Source: SOIA01 sp964346585 (GTDB taxonomy: Bacteria > Acidobacteriota > Aminicenantia > Aminicenantales > Aminicenantaceae). Taken from it: 11,002 nucleotides of DNA. The notes beneath the pieces were generated by a model. That model did no database searches. It was not told where the DNA came from and saw nothing but the letters and a program-made list of their open reading frames with translations. How positions within the stretch are numbered: position 1 is the stretch's first letter; each line of letters begins with the position of its first letter. Below, in pieces: positions 1 through 6,710 of this stretch. The stretch covers positions 1 to 11,002 of the forward strand of contig CAYFVQ010000310.1 in assembly GCA_964346585.1 (NCBI GenBank), written 5' to 3'. The position numbers and the translations under genes are program-made.

Positions 1-369
1 AATCCGGAAATCAGAGATGCGGCTGTGCGGGCCCTTTCTAATTGGCCCACTCTGAGCCCCAAGGAAGACCTGGTCCACATCGTCCAAACCTCTCAAGAAC
101 AGATCCACCAGATCCTGGCATTGCGGGCCTACATCCGGATGATCGAGATGGAACCCTACCGCTCACCCCAAAGTGCTGTTCAATCGCTGAAAGAGACACT
201 CACATGGGCTCAAAGGCCAGAGGAAAAGAAACTTATCCTGGGAATTCTTCCTCAGTTTGCGTGTCCGGACGCGCTCCAGTTGGCTGAATCCCTCTTGAAA
301 GAGCAAGCAGTGGAAGGGGAAGCTAAGGAAGCTATAAAACAGATCCAGCGAAGACTCAAAAGACAATAA
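1..369 (+). CDS. HEAT-repeat protein, C-terminal part (5' end outside window)
   Basis: The frame is open from the first base to the TAA at 367-369 and gives 122 residues, so this is the tail of a longer protein. It opens with a stretch reading NPEIRDAAVRALSNWP, the classic HEAT/PBS-lyase-like helix pattern (charged start, R-D-A-A-V-R-A-L core). The rest is all predicted alpha-helix: alternating hydrophobic and charged helices ending in a basic tail, KQIQRRLKRQ. HEAT repeats form a superhelical protein-binding scaffold and have no catalytic role of their own. In the bacterial groups this window resembles, such repeats are often the C-terminal part of secreted sugar-active proteins (for example ones with DUF1080), but nothing upstream is visible to test that. 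A GTG at 25 could be taken as a start, but the repeat signature begins before it, so the gene should be read as truncated by the window edge. The domain call is fairly safe; the function is unknown. Confidence 0.75.
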   Translation, partial: NPEIRDAAVRALSNWPTLSPKEDLVHIVQTSQEQIHQILALRAYIRMIEMEPYRSPQSAVQSLKETLTWAQRPEEKKLILGILPQFACPDALQLAESLLKEQAVEGEAKEAIKQIQRRLKRQ

Positions 370-370
370 A

Positions 371-520
371 GGGACATTCCCCAAAGAATATCATTAATAT
401 CGGGGTCAGGCCTTAGTAACTTCAGTAATTTGAATCCAAATGAATCAACCAGCCCCTTTTAAATGAAATTACTGAAGTTACTAAGGCCTGACCCCATTTT
501 CTACCTTGGGGAACGTTCCC
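371..520. repeat. 150-bp inverted-repeat element, REP/MITE-like
   Basis: Two perfect 30-bp inverted arms lie at 402-431 and 466-495, around a 34-bp centre. An outer, imperfect pair reads GGGACATTCCCC (371-382) and GGGGAACGTTCCC (508-520), matching except for one substitution and one indel. The right outer arm is itself a 12-bp palindrome (509-520). A small internal hairpin (ATTTG/CAAAT, 428-441) sits at the inner edge of the left arm. There is no coding frame and no long T-tract after the stem, so a plain terminator is unlikely. The structure resembles palindromic elements moved by REP-associated Y1 (RAYT/IS200-like) transposases, but no transposase is present, so the mobilising enzyme is inference. 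The repeat is directly visible. Confidence 0.7.
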
Positions 521-538
521 ATAATGCCATAAAGTTTT

Positions 539-567
539 TTGAAAATTTGAGCGTTTTGCATTAGTAT
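539..567 (+). promoter_or_regulatory. Candidate sigma-70-type promoter for the 629 gene
   Basis: TTGAAA (539-544) and TAGTAT (562-567) are separated by 17 bp, in an AT-rich stretch just after the inverted-repeat element and about 60 bp ahead of the start codon. The -10 box matches the consensus at only four of six positions, and an overlapping TATATA at 565-570 is an alternative with a longer spacer. In AT-rich DNA such matches arise by chance, so this is a candidate only. Confidence 0.3.
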
Positions 568-628
568 ATAGCCATCTTTGAAAGGCTAATTTCTATTCGT
601 TTCTCTGAACCATAAAGGAGGTAAACCT

Positions 629-1801
629 ATGATAGAAGGCAGCGCTTCCGGAAAAAAGACTTCCAAACTTCAATACGGTATGGTCGGTGGCGGTCAGGAA
701 GCTTTTATCGGAGATGTCCACCGCAAAGCGGTGGCCATGGACGGAAAGGCCGAACTCATGGCTGGCTGTTTTTCTCGTGATTACAAAAACACCCTTGCGA
801 CAGGAGAAATGCTGGGACTGGACAAGGAACGCCTCTACAAATCTTTCGAAGACATGATTGAGGCCGAGGGAAAACGTGAGGATAAAATCGTCTTCATTAT
901 CATTGTCACGCCAAATAATTCACATTTTCCCATAGCCAAACTGGCGCTTCAGAACGGAATTCACGTGGTTTGTGATAAACCATTAACTACTGACAGCAAA
1001 GATGCAGAAGAGCTCGAACGGCTCGCTGCTGAAAAAGACCTGCTCTTCTGCGTCACCTACACCTACACCGGCTATCCAGTCGTCAAACACCTTCGCGAAA
1101 TGATCGCCAAAGGAGACCTGGGATCCATCCGTTTTGTCAACGCCGAATACCCCCAGGATTGGCTGGCCACATTTCTTGAGGAAACAGGACAGAAACAAGC
1201 TGTTTGGAGAACCGATCCGGAACAGACAGGAATATCCAACTGTGTCGGGGATATCGGCAGTCACATCGAGAACATGGTTTCCTATCTAACCGGCTTGAAA
1301 ATCCAATCTCTCTGTGCCAGGTTGGACACCTTTGTGGAAGGAAGAGTCCTCGATGACAATGCCTCCATCATGGTCAGTTATGATAACGGAGCCAAAGGCC
1401 TCTACTGGAGTTCCCAGATTGCGGTGGGGCATGATAACGGGTTGAGAGTCAGGATTTACGGCACCCAGGGCTCTCTGGAATGGGCGCAAGAAGACCCCAA
1501 CTACACCAGGATTTCCTACCTGGATAAACCGACTGAGATTATCTCCCGGGGACGTGACGACCTCTATTCTCATGCCCAGAACTATTCGCGCATCCCAGCC
1601 GGTCACCCGGAAGGGTATTTTGAGGCTTTCGCCAACATCTATTCGACGTTCATCACAGCCTTGAACAAGAGACTGTCCGGGGAATCCCTATCTAAAGAAG
1701 AGCTCGACTTCCCCGGAGTTGACGAGGGAATCCAAGGCGTGAAGTTTATCGAAAAGTGCGTCGAAAGCTCTAAAAAAGGAGCCGCATGGGTTGATTTTTG
1801 A
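629..1801 (+). CDS. Gfo/Idh/MocA family oxidoreductase (cytoplasmic)
   Basis: A 390-residue NAD(P)-dependent dehydrogenase of the Gfo/Idh/MocA family, which typically oxidises or reduces hydroxyl/keto groups on sugars, inositols and glycosides. The N-terminal Rossmann domain carries a glycine-rich GGGQ turn (20-23) after a hydrophobic strand, and TPNNSH at 94-99. The signature catalytic segment is CDKP at 115-118, a conservative Asp-for-Glu version of the usual E-K-P with Lys117 as the expected catalytic residue. The C-terminal alpha/beta domain has GDIGSH at 207-212, giving the Asp208/His212 pair seen in the active site of this family. There is no signal peptide, so it acts in the cytoplasm. 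The start is well set by AAGGAGG at 615-621, seven bases before the ATG. It lies 113 bp upstream of a sugar isomerase-like gene, consistent with a shared pathway. The substrate cannot be read from sequence. Family assignment is secure. Confidence 0.93.
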   Translation: MIEGSASGKKTSKLQYGMVGGGQEAFIGDVHRKAVAMDGKAELMAGCFSRDYKNTLATGEMLGLDKERLYKSFEDMIEAEGKREDKIVFIIIVTPNNSHFPIAKLALQNGIHVVCDKPLTTDSKDAEELERLAAEKDLLFCVTYTYTGYPVVKHLREMIAKGDLGSIRFVNAEYPQDWLATFLEETGQKQAVWRTDPEQTGISNCVGDIGSHIENMVSYLTGLKIQSLCARLDTFVEGRVLDDNASIMVSYDNGAKGLYWSSQIAVGHDNGLRVRIYGTQGSLEWAQEDPNYTRISYLDKPTEIISRGRDDLYSHAQNYSRIPAGHPEGYFEAFANIYSTFITALNKRLSGESLSKEELDFPGVDEGIQGVKFIEKCVESSKKGAAWVDF

Positions 1802-1914
1802 GGAATTTCCAATAATTCAAGATGAGCGAAATTATGGCTTTTAAAAAAAGGTCAGGCTAGAGGAAAACAAAAGGCCCGATGGATTTTTAATGATTTGAAA
1901 AAAAGGAGGAGGTT

Positions 1915-2904
1915 ATGACAAGACCTGTGACATTATTTACAGGGCAATGGGCGGATTTGCCCTTTGAAGATATCTGTCAAAAAGCCAGTGGATGGGGCTA
2001 TGACGGCCTGGAAATCGCCTGCTGGGGAGACCACATGGAAGTGCGCAAAGCCGCCTCGGATAAAGGATATGTGGAAGAGAAGAAAAAAACGCTGGAAAAG
2101 CACAAGTTAAAATGTTGGGCTCTGGGAGCGCATCTCGCTGGGCAGTGTGTCGGTGACCGGTATGATGAACGGCTGGACGTGTTTGCTCCGGATGAAGTCA
2201 AGGGCAAACCCGATGAGCTCCGGGAATGGGCCGCTGAAGAGATGAAGGCCACCGCCAATGCAGCCAAGAATATGGGATGTGGCGTCGTGAATGGTTTCAT
2301 GGGATCGCCGATCTGGAAATTCTGGTATTCCTTCCCACCGACTAGCGACGAGATGGTCGAAGAAGGCTTCAAGAAAATCCATGAGCTTTGGACACCGATA
2401 CTCGACGAGTTCGACAAATGCGGAGTCAAATTCGCACTCGAAGTTCATCCCACCGAGATTGCCTTTGACCTCTACACAACACAAAAGCTTATGGAAGTCT
2501 TCGAGCACCGTCCGACATTGGGCCTGAATTTCGACCCCAGCCATCTGCTCTGGCAAGGAATGGAGCCCCATCTGTTTATCCGGGAGTTTGCGGACCGGAT
2601 TTACCACACACACATGAAGGATGTGGCTGTGACCCTGGATGGAAAAGCCGGAATCCTCGGTTCTCATCTTCCTTTCGGAGACTTGAGAAGAGGATGGAAT
2701 TTTAGGTCTCTGGGGCACGGGGATGTGAATTTCGAAGAGATAATCCGGGAACTCAACGATATCGGATACAAGGGGCCACTTTCCGTTGAATGGGAAGACA
2801 ACGGGATGGACCGCGGATTCGGCGCCCAGGAATCGGTGGACTTCATCAAAGGAATGAACTTTTCTCCGTCTGAAATAGCTTTTGACAAAGACATGAAAGA
2901 ATAG
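1915..2904 (+). CDS. Sugar phosphate isomerase/epimerase-like TIM-barrel protein
   Basis: A 329-residue protein of the xylose isomerase-like/AP endonuclease 2 TIM-barrel superfamily. Conserved barrel-strand ends supply the expected divalent metal ligands: Glu176 in LEVHP, Asp207 and His210 in NFDPSH, His233 in YHTHMKD, and Glu292 in SVEWED. GHGDVNFEEI at 267-276 is also typical, with the following helix closing the barrel. Family members epimerise or isomerise ketoses and inositol derivatives; some act as lyases on 3-keto-glycosides made by a partner Gfo/Idh/MocA enzyme. The gene just upstream encodes such an oxidoreductase, which makes a joint role in keto-sugar processing plausible. There is no signal peptide. 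A very strong ribosome binding site (AAGGAGGAGG, 1903-1912) sets the ATG, with only two bases between its last G and the start codon, though the AAGGAGG core is at a normal distance. The exact reaction is unknown. Confidence 0.9.
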   Translation: MTRPVTLFTGQWADLPFEDICQKASGWGYDGLEIACWGDHMEVRKAASDKGYVEEKKKTLEKHKLKCWALGAHLAGQCVGDRYDERLDVFAPDEVKGKPDELREWAAEEMKATANAAKNMGCGVVNGFMGSPIWKFWYSFPPTSDEMVEEGFKKIHELWTPILDEFDKCGVKFALEVHPTEIAFDLYTTQKLMEVFEHRPTLGLNFDPSHLLWQGMEPHLFIREFADRIYHTHMKDVAVTLDGKAGILGSHLPFGDLRRGWNFRSLGHGDVNFEEIIRELNDIGYKGPLSVEWEDNGMDRGFGAQESVDFIKGMNFSPSEIAFDKDMKE

Positions 2905-2939
2905 GCCGGCAAAAACGAGGAGTTTACCTTAGCCGGCTT
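2903..2939 (+). terminator. Weak hairpin after the isomerase gene, possible terminator
   Basis: GCCGGC at 2905-2910 pairs with GCCGGC at 2932-2937; one G-U and one A-U pair extend the stem to eight base pairs over a 21-nt loop, and the left arm overlaps the stop codon. The downstream tract is only TTTGTT, so termination would be inefficient. It lies where a transcription unit could end, before the Tat-exported oxidoreductase gene. Confidence 0.35.
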
Positions 2940-2951
2940 TGTTCAGGATAA

Positions 2952-2968
2952 CCGGTTAGAATAACCGG
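2952..2968. promoter_or_regulatory. Compact hairpin in the leader of the redox operon
   Basis: CCGGTTA (2952-2958) and TAACCGG (2962-2968) form a perfect 7-bp stem with a 3-nt loop, 17 bp before the ribosome binding site AAGAAGG (2986-2992) of the next gene. ATAACCGG is also present as a direct repeat (2948-2955 and 2961-2968). A 7-T run follows, but only after a 10-bp gap, so it is not a standard intrinsic terminator. It could be an operator half-site pair or an mRNA 5' structure; the role is not established. Confidence 0.3.
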
Positions 2969-2997
2969 ACAAACAAAATTTTTTTAAGAAGGCTAAA

Positions 2998-4371
2998 ATG
3001 GCTGAGTTAAAAAACACGGGAAAAGAAAAAAAACTGTCCCGCCGGGACTTTCTCAAATCTTCGGCCTCAGCCAGTTTGGGAATGGCCATGGCAGGAGGGG
3101 CTTTGACCAGTGCTCCTTTATCCGGAAAAACACAAGAAAACACAAAGCAAAAAGAACTCCGTGTGGCTCTCATTGGCGCAGGGACTCAAGGTCGAGTGTT
3201 GATCGAGTCATGCCTGCGTATTCCCGGAATCCGGTTTGCGGCAATCTGTGATATTTGGGATTACAGCCAGCGTTACGCCAGCCGCTACCTGAAAAAATAC
3301 GGGCATACCGTCAATGTCTATGAGGATTACCGGGCAATGTTGAGCAAAGAGAAGAATCTGGATGCAGCGATCGTTGCCACTCCAGACTGGATGCACGCGG
3401 AACACGCCAATGCCTGCATGCAAGCCGGCCTCCATGTCTACTGCGAAAAGGAAATATCCAACTCTCTGGACAGCGCTAAAACCATGGTCCAAACCGCCAG
3501 GAAAACAGGCAAGTTTTTGCAAGTCGGGCATCAACGACGGAGTAATCCCCGTTATATTCATGCCATTGACCACTTGATTCACGAAAAAAATTTATTGGGC
3601 CGGGTCAATGCCGTCTATGCGCAGTGGAACCGGGCCAGGAGCGATATGTTGGGTTGGCCCAAACAATACACCATGGACCAAAGCAAGCTGGAGAAGTATG
3701 GGTATGCCTCTATGACCGAATTCAGGAATTGGCGCTTGTTCAAAAAATACGGCGGCGGGCCGTTGGTGGACCTGGGTTCGCACCAGATCGACCTTTTTAG
3801 CTGGGTTTATGGAACAAATCCTTCCTCCGTCGTCGCCAGTGGAGGAATCGATTATTACAAAAACTGGCAGTGGTATGATAACGCCATGACGATATATGAG
3901 TTCAAGACAAAGACAGGGACGGCACGCGCCTTCTACCAGGTTCAAACAACGACCAAACACGGAGGCTTTTACGAAGCTTTCATGGGCGAAAACGGCTCGC
4001 TCCAGATATCCGAGGTCCCCCAAAGAGGGAATTGGGCCATGCGGGAGGCGCATGCGCCTGAATGGGATTCACTGGTCAAACAGGGACTCTTGAAATCCGA
4101 AGCTCCGCCCATCCAGAAAGTAGATACAAAAAATATTTTCCTGGATGTCCGGGTGACCGCTGAAGCCGGCCGCTGGCCTCTGCCCGTTGAAATGGCCAAG
4201 CCGGCCCACCAGCCGCACCTGGAAAACTTTTTCAATGCCATTATTCACGGTACTCCTCTCAACTGTCCGCCTGAGATCGCTTATGAAAGCGCGGTCGCGG
4301 TACTTAAGGCGAATGAGGTGATTGAAACCCGGCGTTATTTCCGTTTCCGATCCGAGCATTTTAGAGCATGA
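2998..4371 (+). CDS. Tat-exported Gfo/Idh/MocA family oxidoreductase
   Basis: A 457-residue NAD(P)-dependent oxidoreductase carrying an N-terminal twin-arginine signal: SRRDFLK at 14-20, an exact Tat consensus, followed by an Ala/Gly/Ser-rich hydrophobic stretch to about residue 42. There is no lipobox cysteine. Export by Tat implies folding with its nicotinamide cofactor bound before crossing, as known for Zymomonas glucose-fructose oxidoreductase, the family archetype. The Rossmann domain begins at LRVALIG with GAGTQG at 60-65. ATPDWMH at 127-133 and GGGPLVDLGSHQID at 252-265 (Asp258, His262) are typical. The catalytic segment reads CEKE (149-152), keeping Lys151 but replacing the usual proline of E-K-P with Glu. 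The stop overlaps the ATG of the cytochrome gene by 4 bp, so the two are translationally coupled. The physiological substrate is unknown, but a periplasmic sugar or polyol derivative is the best guess. Confidence 0.92.
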   Translation: MAELKNTGKEKKLSRRDFLKSSASASLGMAMAGGALTSAPLSGKTQENTKQKELRVALIGAGTQGRVLIESCLRIPGIRFAAICDIWDYSQRYASRYLKKYGHTVNVYEDYRAMLSKEKNLDAAIVATPDWMHAEHANACMQAGLHVYCEKEISNSLDSAKTMVQTARKTGKFLQVGHQRRSNPRYIHAIDHLIHEKNLLGRVNAVYAQWNRARSDMLGWPKQYTMDQSKLEKYGYASMTEFRNWRLFKKYGGGPLVDLGSHQIDLFSWVYGTNPSSVVASGGIDYYKNWQWYDNAMTIYEFKTKTGTARAFYQVQTTTKHGGFYEAFMGENGSLQISEVPQRGNWAMREAHAPEWDSLVKQGLLKSEAPPIQKVDTKNIFLDVRVTAEAGRWPLPVEMAKPAHQPHLENFFNAIIHGTPLNCPPEIAYESAVAVLKANEVIETRRYFRFRSEHFRA

Positions 4372-6710
4372 AGTACAGAAAAAAACTCCTTCTGATTCTA
4401 ATCAGCTTAATCGGGCTGAGCTCCCTTGCCGCCCAGACTGAGCAGAAAAATCAAAAATGGGATGGGAGCCGCACGACTCCGGTGCATCTCATTCCCTTAA
4501 AGGACGAGTTCGACCAGCTCATCATCCCCACTGAAACTTATCCATTGCCTTATTCCACACGATACTCCTGCGCCCCCTGCCATGATTATGGCCTCATCCA
4601 GAATGGCTTACACTTCAACTCTGCGTCTTCCTCCCAGCATGGCCGGGCTGGAGAGCCTTGGGTCTGGGTCGACCCTCTCACCGGGACTGTCCTGCCTCTC
4701 TCCAACCGATCCTGGGAACGCATGTGGAATCCCCAAGAGCTGGGCTTGACTCCCTGGGATTTCACTCTCCTGTTTGCTAGACATATGCCGGGTGGGGATA
4801 GCGCGGAGCCTAAAAGCGATGAAACCAGCCCGGAATCCCGCTGGAACGTATCCGGAAAACTCGAAATCAACTGCATGGGCTGCCATAATGCCTCGAGAAT
4901 GCAGAGCCACAGCGAATGGGCGAAGCAGGTATTGCGCCATAATTTCCGCTGGGCGGCCACTGCGGCATCGGGTTTCGGAGAAGTCGGGGGGATGGCCTCC
5001 CGCCTTCCTGGAACCTGGGATATTTATGACGGGCCCAATCCGGATGATACTGAATGGGCCGTGGTTCCCTTTGTCCGGTACAGACCTGAATTATTCGATT
5101 CTAAACACCGTGTGTTTTTCGATATCCCTCCCAAACCAGACGACCAACGCTGCCTCAATTGTCATTCTGTCTCCCAGGTCGGTTCCAAAAAATACAGTAG
5201 CGAGGAAGATATCCATTCAGCGGCAGGTTTGAAATGTGTCGACTGCCATCGGAACGACATCAGCCATTCCATGATCCGCGGGTACGAGCGAGAAGCCGAA
5301 GAGTCACACAACCATGAAGTCGCTGACTTCACTTGTAAGGGCTGCCATATCGGTCCAGATCTATCTCGCAGGGGAGGGTCATCTGCAGGACGCCTGGGAG
5401 CACCCTATCCCCAGCATTCTGGAATTCCAGCCGTTCACTTCGAGAAACTGACCTGCACTGTCTGTCATTCTGGGCCTGTGCCTGCAAAGAAGTTCGCACG
5501 AGTGCGAACTTCCCGGGCTAACCGGCTCGGAATCTATGGAGTCGCCCAATGGTTCACAAATCTCCCCCATATCATAGAGCCTGTATTCGTCAGAGACAGT
5601 ACGGGGAGGATTGCCCCTCACCGCCTGATGTGGCCGGCTTTCTGGGGGATGTGGAAAGAAGAGGCTGTACTGCCCATCAAACCGGTTGAGATAGAAGCGG
5701 CTGCCGCAGATATTCTGGCTTCCGAGAAGCATATTGCTGAGATTCTGACTGCCTTCACCCTTTATTCAGGAATCGAAGGGACTCCTGTTCTGGTCACATC
5801 CGGAAAAGTCTATGAACTCAATGTGGATGGCGGACTCGACGTTTCACTCTATTCGGGGATGAAAATTCGTTCGGAAACACTGTGGGCCATAAAAAAAGAG
5901 GAAGCCATCACACCTCTTATCCCAGACTTTGATCCCCAGGCCGAAGAGGTGGATGTCGACACAGAAACCCGCATCCGGAAAGCACTCGAGTCATTGGCGA
6001 CTATCAGTGATGCTCCAGGTCAGCCAGTCCTGACCTACAAAAATATCATGTTTCAGGTTTCAGAGGGCTACCTGGAGAAGCAAGAAGCTCCGGGAAAAAC
6101 CGTCGAGAATCCACAACTCTCCTGGCTCCATGAGGATAAGATCCAACCGATAGTTTCTGAATTTGACGTTCGCACAGTGGTGGCGACTGTGGGGGAGGAG
6201 CACACCCTGACCGAAGAGCAGGTTATACGGGTTCTCCAATCCCTCTCCAATCTGGACAATCTTCAGAAACCTAGGGAAGCCAAGAGATTCTTCTACATAT
6301 CAGGTGGACAGATGTTCAGGCTGGATGAATCAGGTAATCTCGCGGCAGAAGAGCACCCTGCCGCTGAACCGGTTGTCTGGCCGCTGGCGCATCAAGTCAG
6401 GCCAGCCCAGCAGTCCCTCGGGATAAACGGGTGCACAGACTGCCACACAGAAGGATCAGCTTTCTTCTTCAACAGTGTGCAGGGTGACGGGCCTTTAAAA
6501 ACACAAAGGATGGCTGTCCGCTCGGCTCACACATTCATGGACCTGGACAAGCCTTTTCAAAAACTTTTTGGCCTTTCCTTTAGAATACGCCCTCTGTTCA
6601 AAGTGGTCTTGTTTGTTTCGGTCCTGGTTGTGGGCTCTCTGCTGCTCATCATGGCTATGATTGCCCTGGCACGACACTCCGGGCTCATAGAAAAGAGGAG
6701 ACAGTCTTGA
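4368..6710 (+). CDS. Seven-haem c-type cytochrome with C-terminal membrane anchor
   Basis: A 780-residue exported multihaem cytochrome. An N-terminal signal peptide (basic start, hydrophobic residues 7-20, Ala-Ala at 21-22) precedes seven CXXCH haem c sites: C68-H72, C169-H173, C262-H266, C290-H294, C323-H327, C363-H367 and C689-H693. The first six lie in residues 60-370. The seventh is isolated near the C-terminus behind WPLAHQVRPA (671-680). A haem-free region of roughly 240 residues (430-668) contains three degenerate repeats. One transmembrane helix (about 743-767) is followed by a short basic tail, placing the haem domains in the periplasm and the C-terminus in the cytoplasm. The start ATG overlaps the preceding stop by 4 bp and has almost no Shine-Dalgarno sequence, so it depends on coupling. 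The neighbours suggest electron transfer between a periplasmic oxidoreductase and a membrane b-type partner. A terminal reductase role cannot be excluded. Confidence 0.93.
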   Translation: MKYRKKLLLILISLIGLSSLAAQTEQKNQKWDGSRTTPVHLIPLKDEFDQLIIPTETYPLPYSTRYSCAPCHDYGLIQNGLHFNSASSSQHGRAGEPWVWVDPLTGTVLPLSNRSWERMWNPQELGLTPWDFTLLFARHMPGGDSAEPKSDETSPESRWNVSGKLEINCMGCHNASRMQSHSEWAKQVLRHNFRWAATAASGFGEVGGMASRLPGTWDIYDGPNPDDTEWAVVPFVRYRPELFDSKHRVFFDIPPKPDDQRCLNCHSVSQVGSKKYSSEEDIHSAAGLKCVDCHRNDISHSMIRGYEREAEESHNHEVADFTCKGCHIGPDLSRRGGSSAGRLGAPYPQHSGIPAVHFEKLTCTVCHSGPVPAKKFARVRTSRANRLGIYGVAQWFTNLPHIIEPVFVRDSTGRIAPHRLMWPAFWGMWKEEAVLPIKPVEIEAAAADILASEKHIAEILTAFTLYSGIEGTPVLVTSGKVYELNVDGGLDVSLYSGMKIRSETLWAIKKEEAITPLIPDFDPQAEEVDVDTETRIRKALESLATISDAPGQPVLTYKNIMFQVSEGYLEKQEAPGKTVENPQLSWLHEDKIQPIVSEFDVRTVVATVGEEHTLTEEQVIRVLQSLSNLDNLQKPREAKRFFYISGGQMFRLDESGNLAAEEHPAAEPVVWPLAHQVRPAQQSLGINGCTDCHTEGSAFFFNSVQGDGPLKTQRMAVRSAHTFMDLDKPFQKLFGLSFRIRPLFKVVLFVSVLVVGSLLLIMAMIALARHSGLIEKRRQS
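5489..5512. repeat. Near-perfect palindrome inside the cytochrome gene
   Basis: Two perfect 11-bp inverted arms (GAAGTTCGCAC and GTGCGAACTTC) are separated by two bases. They encode the KKFARVRTS segment (residues 374-382) just after the sixth haem site. As mRNA this would form a very stable hairpin within the reading frame. The frame is not broken. It may be a binding site, a structural RNA feature or a chance result of basic-residue codons. Confidence 0.6.
6694..6700 (+). promoter_or_regulatory. Ribosome binding site supporting a TTG start at 6707
   Basis: AGAGGAG lies six bases before TTG at 6707, which overlaps the TGA of the cytochrome gene as TTGA. This spacing makes the TTG the best start for the membrane protein and suggests coupled translation. 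Confidence 0.6.

Noticed and set aside
402..500. The 30-bp inverted repeat as an intrinsic terminator of the HEAT-repeat gene
   Set aside because: The stem is far longer than typical, has a 34-base centre and is followed only by ATTTTC; extra outer arms fit a repeat element better. It could still end transcription incidentally.
1802..1914. Short inverted repeats between the first oxidoreductase and the isomerase gene as a terminator
   Set aside because: Only 6-bp AT-rich arms with no T-tract at the stem; likely chance pairing in AT-rich DNA.
2107..2718. Minus-strand open frame of 203 residues opposite the TIM-barrel gene
   Set aside because: The + strand frame has full family motifs, metal ligands and a strong ribosome binding site; the antisense frame is a shadow.
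3592..4053. Minus-strand open frame of 153 residues opposite the Tat-exported oxidoreductase
   Set aside because: It has no domain or start signal and lies entirely within a well-supported gene.
4774..5232. Second + strand frame of 152 residues within the cytochrome gene
   Set aside because: It is out of frame with the haem motifs and has no ribosome binding site or recognisable domain.
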